From an uncultured Paracoccaceae bacterium (GTDB lineage: Bacteria > Pseudomonadota > Alphaproteobacteria > Rhodobacterales > Rhodobacteraceae): a DNA stretch of 64,000 nt. Of the stretch, positions 7,053 to 16,514 are shown in pieces. Every line of letters starts with the position of its first letter. Position 1 is the first letter of the stretch. Both the position numbers and the translations under genes were made by a program. Location of the stretch: the NCBI GenBank assembly GCA_947493335.1, contig CANLQO010000001.1, positions 1,426,001 to 1,490,000 of the forward strand, read 5' to 3'. The notes beneath the pieces are model-generated. The model worked only from the letters and a program-made list of their open reading frames with translations, made no database searches and was not told where the DNA came from.

Positions 7053-7790
7053 TTAAAGCGTTTGACGTCTGCGCCCGCGCAACCCCAGCGCGCCGAGGCC
7101 AAGAACCATCAGCGACAGGCTGGCGGGCAAGGGAACGACGGTAAGGTTGGCGACAGGAACAATCATCCCATAAAGGCCAACGGTGTCGGTTGTCGCCTCT
7201 GCTACCTGAAATTCGGACGCGAGTGTCGCACCGCCATCGCGCGAAAAGCCCAACAGCGTCATGGTGTAGTCGACACCATTGAAGCTGAAGAACTGCGGGG
7301 CGATGCCGCCGACGATCTTGGCAATATCCCCATCGGTGACCGGGTTGCCGGTGTTATTGGGAACGTTTTCGACCTCAATCGAGAAGTCAAAAGTGGCGAT
7401 GGTGTTGAGCGGGGACAGGATCTGAAGCGAAACGCTCAGATCAGCGCCGGTAAAGTCGTGACCGTAGACGCTGCCGTTGCGATAGCTCAGGTCGCCAAAG
7501 TGGAAAAGCGTATTGTCAGCAGCGCTCCAAGCCGGGTCACCGTCAGAGCCGACACCGTCAAAAGCCCAGAAGTTGTTGAAGGTCGTGCAACTGCTGCAAT
7601 TGGCCGTCTGGCCCCAAACGGCATAGGATTGGTCATAGAACGCGTTGCCCTGATCGTAGTTGAAAATCCCATAGCCAAAGCTGGCCTGCGGATTGGTCCA
7701 ATTGCCGACGGCGGTACCGCTGAAGGTCGCCGCCTGCGCCGCAGAACCGGCCAGAAACAGCGAAAGCGCAAGATACAGAATGGCACGCAT
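7053..7790 (-). CDS. VPLPA-CTERM sorting-domain exported protein
   Basis: A 245-residue secreted protein. It has an N-terminal signal peptide (about residues 1-20, ending AAQA) and a C-terminal sorting signal: the motif VPLPA, a hydrophobic LMVLGLGALGL stretch and an arginine cluster RGRRR. This is the VPLPA-CTERM class processed by an XrtD-type exosortase in Rhodobacterales. The start at 7790 is chosen over an upstream ATG because AAGGGG precedes it and the signal peptide begins there. The middle resembles aromatic-rich beta-sandwich surface proteins, but no named domain was recognised. The exosortase gene is not in this window. Confidence 0.8.
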   Translation of the reverse strand: MRAILYLALSLFLAGSAAQAATFSGTAVGNWTNPQASFGYGIFNYDQGNAFYDQSYAVWGQTANCSSCTTFNNFWAFDGVGSDGDPAWSAADNTLFHFGDLSYRNGSVYGHDFTGADLSVSLQILSPLNTIATFDFSIEVENVPNNTGNPVTDGDIAKIVGGIAPQFFSFNGVDYTMTLLGFSRDGGATLASEFQVAEATTDTVGLYGMIVPVANLTVVPLPASLSLMVLGLGALGLRGRRRQTL

Positions 7791-7895
7791 GGGATGCCCC
7801 TTGTCAGAGTTGTTCGGCTGACACATGCCTATGCGGAAGGGCAAATTTATGACGAATTTGGGCTAAACCAAAGATTTTTGCGGGGAAAAACTGCT

Positions 7896-9215
7896 CTACC
7901 GCGCCAAAACAAGCTCCGCCTTGAGGCCGCCCATCGCCTCGCTCTCGCCCAGACGCAAAACGCCGCCGTGGCTGCGGGCGATGTCTGCGACAATCGCAAG
8001 GCCAAGGCCGACGCCTGAACCTGCATCCTGATTGCGCGCCTCATCGAGTCGGGTGAAGGGATGCAATGCCTCGTCGCGGCGGTCTGGCGGGATGCCGGGG
8101 CCATCATCTTCGACCACAAAGCGCACCGCGCGGTCAGTCACATGCACGCCCACCTGGGCGGCATCGCCATAACGCAGCGCGTTGCCGATAAGGTTCACCA
8201 GCGCACGACGGATCGCCAGTTTGCGAAGCGGCATCGCCTCCTGTGGTCCACTGACGGCCGAAAGCGTAACCGGCTGGCCCATGCGGGTCGCGTCATCCAG
8301 AACCTCTTGCACGCAATCGCGCGGCACCGTCGGAACCAGATCATCGCCGGCGTCTGCGCGGGCAAAATCAAGAAATGCGTCCAGCAGATGCTGCATCTCG
8401 TCCACATCGCGGATCAGCGGGGCCGCCTCAGCCTCGTCCAGCAGCGACAGACCCAATCGCAGGCGTGTCAGCGGTGTGCGCAGATCGTGGCTGACGCCCG
8501 ACAGCATCATCGTGCGCGACTGGGTCTGCTTTTCCAGCCGGTTGCGCATATCCAGAAACGCCATGCCAGCGGCCCGCACCTCGACCGCGCCGGATGGGCT
8601 GTAGTTTGTCACCCGCCCCTTGCCATAGGCCGCGGCCGCCGCCGCCATGCGTTTGATCGGGCGCAATTGGTTGCGCAGGAAAAAGTAGGCGATGGTTGTC
8701 ATCAGCGCGCCGAGCACGACCATGATGACAAGCAATTGGTGCGGGTTGGATGCAGAGACGCGACTGCGCGCAAAATCAAGCGCCAACGGCCCATGGGGTG
8801 TTTCAACCCAGACCGACACCCGACGTCGGTCGGCAAGTGAGACCGCGGCGATCTCTGGCACCTGCGCAGTCAGGTAGCGCCGGACAGAGGGCCCGGTGAA
8901 ATCCGACCATGCCCCGGCGGCATCCTGAGTCACAAGTGCGGCGGGCCAGTGCACATCAAAGGCCAGCGGGGTAGCGATGGATTGCACGTCGCGGCGGATC
9001 TTTTCCGTCGGGCCGGGTTGTTGTGCGGTTTCAATGACAAAGCTCAGGTCAATCGCCACGGCGCGCGTCATCTGGCGCGTGACACCTTCAAAATGGCGCT
9101 GGATAAAGACGACCGAGACCAGAAGCTGCAGGGTCACGACCGGCAGGATCAGGATCAGCAAGGCCCGCCCATATAGCCCGCGCGGCATGTATTGTTTGAG
9201 CCAGCCAAAGAACAT
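7896..9215 (-). CDS. EnvZ-like sensor histidine kinase
   Basis: A 439-residue membrane sensor kinase. Transmembrane helices lie near residues 18-38 and 160-180, flanking a periplasmic domain of about 120 residues; a HAMP linker follows. The dimerisation domain carries the phosphoacceptor His243 in SHDLRTPLTRLR. The ATPase domain has Asn345 (NLIGNALRYG), DGPG (371-374) and GSGVGLGLA (399-407). The layout is that of EnvZ/ChvG-type kinases. No response regulator is adjacent, so the partner must be encoded elsewhere. It is divergent from the MBL hydrolase gene with only 42 bases between. Confidence 0.85.
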   Translation of the reverse strand: MFFGWLKQYMPRGLYGRALLILILPVVTLQLLVSVVFIQRHFEGVTRQMTRAVAIDLSFVIETAQQPGPTEKIRRDVQSIATPLAFDVHWPAALVTQDAAGAWSDFTGPSVRRYLTAQVPEIAAVSLADRRRVSVWVETPHGPLALDFARSRVSASNPHQLLVIMVVLGALMTTIAYFFLRNQLRPIKRMAAAAAAYGKGRVTNYSPSGAVEVRAAGMAFLDMRNRLEKQTQSRTMMLSGVSHDLRTPLTRLRLGLSLLDEAEAAPLIRDVDEMQHLLDAFLDFARADAGDDLVPTVPRDCVQEVLDDATRMGQPVTLSAVSGPQEAMPLRKLAIRRALVNLIGNALRYGDAAQVGVHVTDRAVRFVVEDDGPGIPPDRRDEALHPFTRLDEARNQDAGSGVGLGLAIVADIARSHGGVLRLGESEAMGGLKAELVLAR

Positions 9216-9257
9216 AGACCAAACCTAGCGAGGCACGACAGGATCGGAAAGCGCGAT

Positions 9258-10154
9258 ATGACAGATGAGGTGGGCAAGGCGGTTGCGGTCTCTGACGGGG
9301 TCATCCGGGTGCGGGCCAACAACCCCTCGCCCATGACCTATACCGGCACCAATAGCTACATCATCGGCACCGACCACCTGAGCATCATCGACCCCGGCCC
9401 TGATCTGGCAGAGCATCGAGACGCCTTGCTGGCAGCGATCGCCGGGCGGCCTGTGACGCAGGTGATTGTGACCCACAGCCATCTGGATCATTCCCCGCTT
9501 GCCCGACCGCTGGCCGATACGCTGGAGTGCCCGGTTGTGGGTTTTGGCCCCAGCGACGCAGGCCGCAGCGCGGTGATGCAGGATCTGGCGGCCAGCGGTC
9601 TGGCTGGCGGCGGCGAAGGGGTCGACCAAAGCTTTGCCCCCGATCAGATCGTCGCGGATGGAGACACGCTGCCCGGTGGGATAGAGGTGCTGCACACGCC
9701 GGGCCATATGGGCAATCACATCGCGCTTGCCTGGCGAGGCGTGATGTTCAGCGGTGATCTGGTGATGGGTTGGGCAAGCTCTTTGGTTTCGCCGCCTGAC
9801 GGGGACCTGACTGACTTCATGGCGTCATGCAGGCGGCTGCGCGACCGGGCAGAGACGCTTTATCACGCAGGGCACGGTGATCCGATCCATGATCCTGCGG
9901 GGCGATTGGATTGGTTGATTTCGCACCGCGAAGCACGGTCGGATCAGATTGTTAAAGCATTGTCGGGTGGACCGATGACGGCCGATGCATTGACCGCCGC
10001 AATCTACACGGACGTCCCCCGCGCCATACATGGTGCAGCAGCGCGCAATGTCTTTGCCCATCTGGTTGATCTTTTGGGACGTGGTCTGGTCCAGCCGCAA
10101 GGCGCGATCGCGCAGGACTCGACATTTACGCTGATGGTGTCTGCCAAAGGGTGA
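9258..10154 (+). CDS. MBL-fold metallohydrolase (LACTB2-like)
   Basis: A 298-residue cytoplasmic hydrolase of the metallo-beta-lactamase fold. The metal-binding motif HSHLDH is at residues 73-78, with later ligands in TPGHMGNH and FSGDLVMG and a final AGHGDPI. A C-terminal winged-helix-like segment fits the LACTB2-type subgroup. ATG 9258 is chosen because GGAAAG precedes it; the open frame continues upstream into the divergent kinase promoter. The substrate is unknown; relatives act on thioesters, glyoxalase-type substrates or RNA. Confidence 0.85.
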   Translation: MTDEVGKAVAVSDGVIRVRANNPSPMTYTGTNSYIIGTDHLSIIDPGPDLAEHRDALLAAIAGRPVTQVIVTHSHLDHSPLARPLADTLECPVVGFGPSDAGRSAVMQDLAASGLAGGGEGVDQSFAPDQIVADGDTLPGGIEVLHTPGHMGNHIALAWRGVMFSGDLVMGWASSLVSPPDGDLTDFMASCRRLRDRAETLYHAGHGDPIHDPAGRLDWLISHREARSDQIVKALSGGPMTADALTAAIYTDVPRAIHGAAARNVFAHLVDLLGRGLVQPQGAIAQDSTFTLMVSAKG

Positions 10155-10157
10155 TTT

Positions 10158-10232
10158 TGGCTCCGGCGGTAGGGATCGAACCTACGACCAATTGATTAAC
10201 AGTCAACTGCTCTACCGCTGAGCTACGCCGGA
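10158..10232 (-). tRNA. tRNA-Asn (GTT)
   Basis: A 75-base tRNA on the minus strand: acceptor TCCGGCG pairs with CGCCGGA, the anticodon loop is CTGTTAA (GTT anticodon), the T-loop is GGTTCGATCC, discriminator G, with encoded CCA at 10158-10160. Confidence 0.96.
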
Positions 10233-10321
10233 ACACTCGGCGGTCTATAGCAATGCGATTCCGGGCCGTCCAGCCCGATTTTCCGATTTTTTCGGTGCCG
10301 CAGCGGCGGGCGTGATCTGCG

Positions 10322-10876
10322 TCACGTGGCCCATTTGATCGAACAGCCCATCGAGGGCGTTTGTGTGGCCGGTCCCTGCCCTGTCTGCGCGACCTGGCGC
10401 ATCGCATTCAAAAGATCGCGCGGAAGATCGCCGCGCACAGGGCCCGTGCGTCCGGCATCAAGCTGACCGCGATATTGCAGGCCGCCCGATGCGTTGAAGC
10501 CAAAGAAATCCGGCGTACAGACCGCACCATAGGCGCGGGCAACCGATTGGTCGGCATCATGCAGATAGGGAAAGGTGAAACCGTGGCGTTCGGCAAAAAG
10601 CACCATGTTGTCAAAGCTGTCCGCAGGATAGCTGCGCGCATCGTTCGAACAGATCGCGGCGACGCCGACGCCTGCGTCCTGCAAGGCACGCGCATCCAGC
10701 ACCAGACGGTCAATGATGGCGATCACAAAGGGGCAATGGTTGCAGATAAAGGCGATCAGCATGCCGTTTGGTCCCGCGATATCCTTGAGCGCATATGTCG
10801 TGCCATCGGTTGCGGGCAAAGAAAAGGCTGGTGCGGGCCAGTCAAAATCGCAGACAGGGGGTGTGTTCGCGGCCAT
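10322..10876 (-). CDS. Thioredoxin-fold peroxiredoxin-like protein
   Basis: A 184-residue protein of the AhpC/TSA-like thioredoxin family. The redox motif CNHCPF is at residues 45-50, after a beta strand (MLIAFI) typical of peroxiredoxin-like folds, and GAVCTPDFFGF supplies the cis-proline region. ATG 10876 (MAANTPPVCDF) is taken as the start; the same frame stays open upstream across the kinase gene, but that stretch is a shadow. No signal peptide is seen, so it acts in the cytoplasm, probably as a thiol oxidoreductase. The exact partner is unknown. Confidence 0.85.
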   Translation of the reverse strand: MAANTPPVCDFDWPAPAFSLPATDGTTYALKDIAGPNGMLIAFICNHCPFVIAIIDRLVLDARALQDAGVGVAAICSNDARSYPADSFDNMVLFAERHGFTFPYLHDADQSVARAYGAVCTPDFFGFNASGGLQYRGQLDAGRTGPVRGDLPRDLLNAMRQVAQTGQGPATQTPSMGCSIKWAT

Positions 10877-10976
10877 GGTGGAACCTTCTTGAAGTCCTGA
10901 TGACAACCTAGGGCGCTGGTGCGTTGATGGCCAGCGTCCGGAGTGCGCGTCATCTGCTTGAGACAGCGCATATGCG

Positions 10977-11552
10977 TTAATCGACCGAATGCCCAAGATC
11001 AAAGGCCGCACAGATTTGTGCTGCGACATCGTCGGCTGACAGTTCAGAGTTTTCGATGCGCAGGTAATGCGCGACATCAATCTCGTTCTGGGTCGAATTG
11101 AACCGATGCGCCTCTTCCACCTCGTGCATATGCTTTTCGGACCATGCAAGATCACGCTTGGTGGGTTTGCTGGCCAATCTGTTTGCACCGCGGTTGCGGC
11201 GCAGGCGTTCATCGAAGGGTGCTTCCAGTTCGACCCAATAGATATCATGCCCCGCCGCCTGAAACTGGTCCGAGATGCCTTGGAGATATTCCCGCTCACC
11301 GGGTTCATCAAAGGCCCAGACGAAGGTGAGGATATAGCCCCCGTCCTGATCCGCGGCAAAAGCCTGAAAGAACGCGCGCCGGATCTGGTGCACAAGATCG
11401 CGCCCCTCGCGCGTGCCGTAGTTGAAGAAGGGCGCGACCACCTCGATCGCGACGTGGTTGTGGAAAAGCTTGAAGCCTGTGCGCTTTTCAAGCGCCTGAC
11501 CAACGGTCATCTTTCCGACCGCCGGGGGGCCAATGATGAAGATCAAGGACAT
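10977..11552 (-). CDS. P-loop kinase-like ATPase
   Basis: A 191-residue cytoplasmic nucleotide-binding protein starting MSLIFIIGPPAVGKMT, with the Walker A loop at residues 8-15. The size and single P-loop at the extreme N-terminus match small AAA/shikimate-kinase-like proteins that phosphorylate small molecules. A longer start at 11588 is possible, but neither start has a good ribosome binding site; the family-like N-terminus decides. It is a single gene between two tRNA genes. The substrate cannot be inferred. Confidence 0.75.
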   Translation of the reverse strand: MSLIFIIGPPAVGKMTVGQALEKRTGFKLFHNHVAIEVVAPFFNYGTREGRDLVHQIRRAFFQAFAADQDGGYILTFVWAFDEPGEREYLQGISDQFQAAGHDIYWVELEAPFDERLRRNRGANRLASKPTKRDLAWSEKHMHEVEEAHRFNSTQNEIDVAHYLRIENSELSADDVAAQICAAFDLGHSVD

Positions 11553-11730
11553 CTTGCTGCTGCCTGCCTGCTGCGTAGGTGCGACCAAAGGTGTGACACT
11601 GGGTCAGCATAACACCTTGCGCCTGCTGGTCAGCACCCAAACCGCATGCGTTTTGCGATGCCGATCAGGCTGCGTTACCAGTCGCGGCTGAAAATCCCGA
11701 GCGGCGGCGATCAGAACAGTTTGGGGATGG

Positions 11731-11820
11731 TGGCGGACAGACAGGGATTCGAACCCTGGAGACGGTCTCCCGCCTACACACTTTCCAGGCGTGCGCCTTC
11801 GACCACTCGGCCACCTGTCC
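11731..11820 (-). tRNA. tRNA-Ser (GGA)
   Basis: A 90-base class II tRNA on the minus strand: acceptor GGACAGG, anticodon loop CTGGAAA (GGA anticodon, reads TCC and TCT), a long variable arm, T-loop GGTTCGAATCC, discriminator G and encoded CCA. Confidence 0.96.
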
Positions 11821-11948
11821 GTGAGGGGGGATTTAACAAGGCCCTTCCGCCCTTGCAAGACCCAACGACCATGTGACTGCAATCGCGTTGAAACCCCGGC
11901 GGGATCGGCTCATACTCCTGATGTTGAACGATTGACCTGGTGCCCTGC

Positions 11949-13088
11949 ATGAAGCACGACCCGCCCTCGACCCCACCCAAAGACGCGCGGTTTGAACTGG
12001 CGCGGGTGCAGACCGGCGCGCTGATCATCATTGCCTTTGCGGTGGTCCTGTTCCTGCTGGTGCAGGCGCGTTTCATGCTGATCAGTCTGGCAACGGCGAT
12101 CATCCTTTTTTCGCTGACCAGTGACGTGATCAACTACATTGCCCGCATCCGTGTCGGCCCCGTTGGCATCCCGAACTGGATCGCAAGCCTTGCGGCAGTC
12201 TTTCTGATTGCTGGCGCGCTGCTGTCGCTGACCTCAATCCTGCTTGCGCAGGTCAACACGGTACTGAGCGTCACCCTATCCTATGCCGAGCGCGTGCCAG
12301 AGGCGGTCGCCTCACTTTTCGCCTGGATGGGGCCGGATACCGAGGCGGCAGTGCTGAATTCGATGCAATCGGTCGATTTCTCAAGCTATTTGCGACAGGC
12401 GGCGGGGTCCGCAGGCAACCTGACGCAGGGCACCGTGTTGGTCATCCTGTTCGTGGGCTTTCTGTTTGCAGAGCGGATCTGGTTTTCCACCAAGCTGCAC
12501 AATTTCGTGGGCGATCCCGTGCAGGCGCAAAGGGTCGGCAAGATCATCGCTTCGATCATTCACCGGGTGAACTATTACCTGCTGGTCAAGACCTTCATCA
12601 GCGCGATCACCGGCTTTCTTGTCTTTGGCATCGCAAGTGTTTTCGGGCTTGAGGTTGCGGTCGCCATCGGGGTGATCACCTTTGTGCTGAACTTCATTCC
12701 CAACATCGGCTCCATCGTTGCGACCGGGTTGGTCGCATTGGCGATGCACGTGCAATTCGGTGATGCGGCGCTGACAACGGCGGTCTTTATTCTGGCAGGC
12801 ATGGTACAGTTTGTGGCCGGGTCGATCATTGATCCGATGCTGATGGGCCGCGCGCTGCGGCTGTCGTCCTTTGGCATCATCATCAGCCTCGCTTTCTGGG
12901 GTGCGGTCTGGGGTATTCCCGGCATGTTCCTGTCGGTGCCGATCATGGTGATGCTGCTGGTCGTCTGCTCACACGTGCCGGCACTACGTCCATTGGCGAT
13001 CCTGTTGTCGCGCGAAGGGCTACCGGAAAGCGAACAGACGTTGCATGAAACGGCAGAGCGGGATCTGTTCGATCAGCGCCGCGATTAA
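11949..13088 (+). CDS. AI-2E/PerM-family permease
   Basis: A 379-residue polytopic membrane protein of the AI-2E exporter-like (PerM, TqsA) family. Hydrophobic segments occur near residues 25-60, 75-100, 155-175 and 205-350. The conserved family text FVLNFIPNIGSIVA lies about two thirds along, followed by a GSIIDPMLMG turn. ATG 11949 is chosen; an in-frame GTG nine bases upstream is the alternative. It is a single gene whose end overlaps the convergent small membrane protein gene by four bases. The transported compound is unknown, and the AI-2 name is historical. Confidence 0.85.
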   Translation: MKHDPPSTPPKDARFELARVQTGALIIIAFAVVLFLLVQARFMLISLATAIILFSLTSDVINYIARIRVGPVGIPNWIASLAAVFLIAGALLSLTSILLAQVNTVLSVTLSYAERVPEAVASLFAWMGPDTEAAVLNSMQSVDFSSYLRQAAGSAGNLTQGTVLVILFVGFLFAERIWFSTKLHNFVGDPVQAQRVGKIIASIIHRVNYYLLVKTFISAITGFLVFGIASVFGLEVAVAIGVITFVLNFIPNIGSIVATGLVALAMHVQFGDAALTTAVFILAGMVQFVAGSIIDPMLMGRALRLSSFGIIISLAFWGAVWGIPGMFLSVPIMVMLLVVCSHVPALRPLAILLSREGLPESEQTLHETAERDLFDQRRD

Positions 13089-13447
13089 GGCCGCGCCGCC
13101 CGCAGGAACAGACCGGCCAGTACCAGTTCCCCCAAGGCCGCGATCAGGATGACCCCGTTGGCAAAGCCACGCGCGTATTCATAGCAACCCGTCGCTGCGA
13201 TGCCCGCGAAGATGGCAAACACCCCATAGCACACCGCCCGCCGCAACGGGCTGTCGGGTGCATCACGGCCCATCCACAAGAGCACGGCAAGCCCTAGAAA
13301 CAAGCCAGAGGCGCGACGCGTCACGAACTCTGCCGAAGCATTTGTCGGGACGCCGTAAGTGCCCGAATAGCTGCCGGGCACCAGCAGGAAGATCACAAAG
13401 AGGACCGCGCAGACAAGCGCTGTGACGCTGCAGGCAAAGCGGAACAT
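13085..13447 (-). CDS. Small four-helix membrane protein
   Basis: A 120-residue inner-membrane protein with about four hydrophobic helices (roughly residues 5-25, 45-62, 70-90 and 95-116). The second helix begins with RRASGLFLGLAVLL, which resembles the DUF4345 pattern (compare the gene at 38470), but the match is not strong enough to name. It overlaps alaX by one base (TGATG) and is the last gene of the trgA-to-here operon. Function unknown. Confidence 0.7.
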   Translation of the reverse strand: MFRFACSVTALVCAVLFVIFLLVPGSYSGTYGVPTNASAEFVTRRASGLFLGLAVLLWMGRDAPDSPLRRAVCYGVFAIFAGIAATGCYEYARGFANGVILIAALGELVLAGLFLRAARP

Positions 13448-14169
13448 CAGGCGTCTTCCAGATGCAGATAGACCCGGCGGTTCTGACGCCCCTTCTTTTC
13501 GATCTTGCCGATGCGAACGCGGCCAATCTCATCCGTGTTGGCAACATGGGTGCCGCCACAGGGTTGCAGATCGGCCGTATTCTCGCCCGCGCCGATGCGC
13601 ACAAGCCGGATGCGGCCTGCGCCGCGCGGCGGCTGCACCGACAGAGTTTTCACAAGGCCGGGATTGGCGTCCAACTCGCTTTCCGTGATCCATTCGTCGG
13701 TCACACCAAAGTGGCAGGCAATCAGATCGTTCAGTGTCGCGTTCAGTGCGTCCTTGTCTTGCGGGGCATGTTCCATATCGAAATCGAGCCGGGATTTGTC
13801 AGTGCCAATTGACCCTCCGGTGACTGGCAGCGGAATCACAACCGATAACAGGTGCAGGGCGGTATGCATCCGCATCAACCGGTGCCGCCGGTCCCACGCA
13901 ATCGACTGTTGCACCGGCGTGCCCGGTTCCGGCAGGGCCGCGGGTTCAGCGGGGACAAGCACGATATCATCGCTCTGCCCCTTGACGGTGGTGGCGATGT
14001 CGATGCCGCCCCCGTCCCACGTCAGCCGTCCGGCATCACCGGGCTGACCACCGGATGTGGGATAAAAGATCGTCTGGTCCAGAACGATCCCGCCTTCCTC
14101 GGTGATCGCCACAACCGCGCCGCTTGCATCACGCAGATAGGCGTCATCTCGGAACAGGGGTGTTGTCAT
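13447..14169 (-). CDS. Alanyl-tRNA editing protein (AlaX)
   Basis: A 240-residue stand-alone editing protein related to the AlaRS/ThrRS editing domain. It hydrolyses mischarged tRNA (Ser- or Gly-tRNA-Ala). The zinc-binding site is visible as HTALH at residues 102-106 and CGGTH at 204-208. An N-terminal YPTSGGQPGD (36-45) matches the AlaRS-like barrel found in AlaX-M. ATG 14169 overlaps the mscS-type gene stop by four bases, so the two are translationally coupled, although their products are functionally unrelated. Confidence 0.9.
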   Translation of the reverse strand: MTTPLFRDDAYLRDASGAVVAITEEGGIVLDQTIFYPTSGGQPGDAGRLTWDGGGIDIATTVKGQSDDIVLVPAEPAALPEPGTPVQQSIAWDRRHRLMRMHTALHLLSVVIPLPVTGGSIGTDKSRLDFDMEHAPQDKDALNATLNDLIACHFGVTDEWITESELDANPGLVKTLSVQPPRGAGRIRLVRIGAGENTADLQPCGGTHVANTDEIGRVRIGKIEKKGRQNRRVYLHLEDA

Positions 14170-16514
14170 GAAGGCTCCTGCTGTGAAAGGGTTTGTGGGT
14201 TGCGCAACCAAAGGTCCTGCTGCGGGAACGGGATTTCGATGCCCGCTGCTGCAAAGCGGCTGTTGATTTCAAAATTCATCTCGGACAACGTGACGATCTT
14301 CCAGTTCACGTCGCGCAAATGCACACGGATTTCAAAGTCGAGCGAGGACGCACCGAACCCCATAAAGAAGACCTGCGGCGGCGGGTCCATCAACGACATC
14401 GGGTGGCTGTCCGCAATGTCCTTGAGGATGCCGCGCACCTCTTCCACGTCGGACCCATAGGCCACGCCCACAGGCACGATCAGACGGCCCACCGGGTTGC
14501 CTTGCGTCCAGTTGATCACCTGCCCGCTGACCAGATCGGCGTTGGGAATAATGACGTCGGTACGATCAAACGTCTCGATCCGGGTGGAGCGGACAGAAAT
14601 ATCGCGGACAAAACCCATCTGGCCGTTCACCTCGATCATGTCACCTTCGGCAATCGGGCGTTCGATCAAAAGAATGATGCCCGAAACGAAATTCTGCACG
14701 ATGTTCTGCAGACCAAATCCGATGCCAAGCGACAGGGCACCGGCGACAAAGGCAAGACTGGTCAGGTCAATGCCCGCACTGGTGATGGCAATCAGCCCGG
14801 CCAGAAAGATACCCACGTATCCCACGCCCGAAATCACGGCATTCTGTCCGCCCAGATCAAGCTTGGTCCGGGGTAGGACAGAGTTGCGCAACGTGGCCTG
14901 CACAAAGCGGGTCAGCACATAGCCAATGGCAAAGACCAGCAGGAAGGCCATGAAGTCAGAGGGTGAAATCCGCGTCTCACCCAGTGCGAATCCGGCCGAG
15001 ATACGCGCCCAGATTTCCCACAGGTCCGTCACACGGGCACCCCAGGCCAGGGCCAGGAACGGCAGGGCCGCCACGCCAATCGCCAGCCCGATCAGCACCG
15101 GCATCAGCGGGCCTGCGGCGTCGCCCTCTGCCTCTTCGCCTGAATCGTAGATGTCCGTGGCCAGCCGTTGCAACACAACGACGATGCCAAGAATGGCCAG
15201 CGTCAGCACAGCAGGCCGGAACAGCCCGACAGCCGCGTTGACATAGCCCAAGGCCGCGAAGATGGGTGCCGCAATCGCCACAGCCATGGTCAAACGCCCG
15301 ATCACCGCCCGGACGCGACCGCCGCTGCCGGAATACCCGGGGTCATCCACCGGAGGGCGGCGCAGCGCCTCGCCCAGACGGTAGAGCATGTAACCCAGAA
15401 ATAGCTGCAACGGGAACAACACCACGGCGATCGAGATGGCCGAGGCGTCAACAAGGTTCATTGCCGCCGCCACCAGCACAATCGCCGCCAGCCCATAGCC
15501 CAGCGTCACACCGATCCGGCGGATCCGGTCGTTGGTGTCAGGGCCATAGCTGAGCGGCCCAAAGGCGGGACCGGGCGGAAAGAGTTTATCGTTCAGCCAG
15601 CGCGCGATGATGATGACCGACACCGCCGAAAAAAGCGCGCCAAACATCGCATCCGCGCGGCGGGTCAGGACATCAAGGCTTTGCAATGACACAATCAGCA
15701 GCATCAGCCCCATCAGCGGAAGAATGATCTGCCCCAGCGACAGCGCAAAGAGCCAAAGCGCGCGGATCCGGGGCGATTGAACGGTCAGGCCCGATTGCAG
15801 GCCGACCACCCAGCCGCGTGCCCGGAACAGCAGAACAAGACCCGCCGCAATCCCCGCGAGCGCAAGCGGCGCAACGCGCCAGATCGCACCGTTGGCCACC
15901 TTCGTGCCGATCCCTGCCGTGATATCCGCCCACATCACCTGAACCGCCGTGGCAAGGGCCGCAAATGCGGTGCCCCAATGGGTGGGGTTCAGAGGAGAGG
16001 TGTCGCGATCCAACAACCGGCTGGCGAATTGCGCCCGGCTACGCGCGTCAATCTCGGCCAGTAATCCGTTCGCCCGCGCGTGCGCCTCTGCTACAAGGGC
16101 ATCGGGCGTCGCGAGGGCTTGACGTAGCTGGTTGAGGTCTTCGCGTCGCGTGGCAACTTCTGGCGCCTCATCCCGCCCTTCGGGGGCGGTGCCCAACGCC
16201 GCGATTTGGGCATCGATGGTACCGATCCGGGACTGGTTCTGCGCCAGACGTGCGGCAAAGGTTTCCCGCCAGTCAAAAAGTTCGTCGCGCAGCCTTTCGC
16301 GCGCAAAACTGGTCGACACACCGCTGCCAAGGCTTTCCTCGGCGCGGGCGGCCACATCTTCCCAGACCTCGATATCGCTGAACATGGTGCCCAGCGTGGT
16401 GGTCGCATCAGCCGCGTCGGTCAGCTCTGGCTCTGTGGTCTGGGCAAGGGCCGCGCCGCTGATCAGAACCAGCAAGAGTAGACAGCAAAGACGCAAGGCC
16501 CCGCGCAAGATCAC
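14166..16514 (-). CDS. MscS/MscK-type mechanosensitive channel, DUF3772
   Basis: A 782-residue inner-membrane channel of the MscS family. It has a signal peptide (about 1-24), a periplasmic helical region of the DUF3772 type (about 30-180, with heptad-like TRREDLNQLRQAL), around ten membrane helices, and a C-terminal MscS module. The pore-lining helix ALSLGIGFGLQNIVQNFVSG is followed by the beta domain IERPIAEGDMIEVNG. Such large MscS proteins open under hypo-osmotic membrane tension. Its ATG overlaps the cysK stop by four bases. Confidence 0.9.
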   Translation of the reverse strand: MILRGALRLCCLLLLVLISGAALAQTTEPELTDAADATTTLGTMFSDIEVWEDVAARAEESLGSGVSTSFARERLRDELFDWRETFAARLAQNQSRIGTIDAQIAALGTAPEGRDEAPEVATRREDLNQLRQALATPDALVAEAHARANGLLAEIDARSRAQFASRLLDRDTSPLNPTHWGTAFAALATAVQVMWADITAGIGTKVANGAIWRVAPLALAGIAAGLVLLFRARGWVVGLQSGLTVQSPRIRALWLFALSLGQIILPLMGLMLLIVSLQSLDVLTRRADAMFGALFSAVSVIIIARWLNDKLFPPGPAFGPLSYGPDTNDRIRRIGVTLGYGLAAIVLVAAAMNLVDASAISIAVVLFPLQLFLGYMLYRLGEALRRPPVDDPGYSGSGGRVRAVIGRLTMAVAIAAPIFAALGYVNAAVGLFRPAVLTLAILGIVVVLQRLATDIYDSGEEAEGDAAGPLMPVLIGLAIGVAALPFLALAWGARVTDLWEIWARISAGFALGETRISPSDFMAFLLVFAIGYVLTRFVQATLRNSVLPRTKLDLGGQNAVISGVGYVGIFLAGLIAITSAGIDLTSLAFVAGALSLGIGFGLQNIVQNFVSGIILLIERPIAEGDMIEVNGQMGFVRDISVRSTRIETFDRTDVIIPNADLVSGQVINWTQGNPVGRLIVPVGVAYGSDVEEVRGILKDIADSHPMSLMDPPPQVFFMGFGASSLDFEIRVHLRDVNWKIVTLSEMNFEINSRFAAAGIEIPFPQQDLWLRNPQTLSQQEPS

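Noticed and set aside
10877-11503. Upstream extension of the thioredoxin-like frame through the P-loop kinase gene
   Set aside because: It would make a 393-residue fusion, but the region is coding in another frame for the kinase and the thioredoxin fold begins at 10876.
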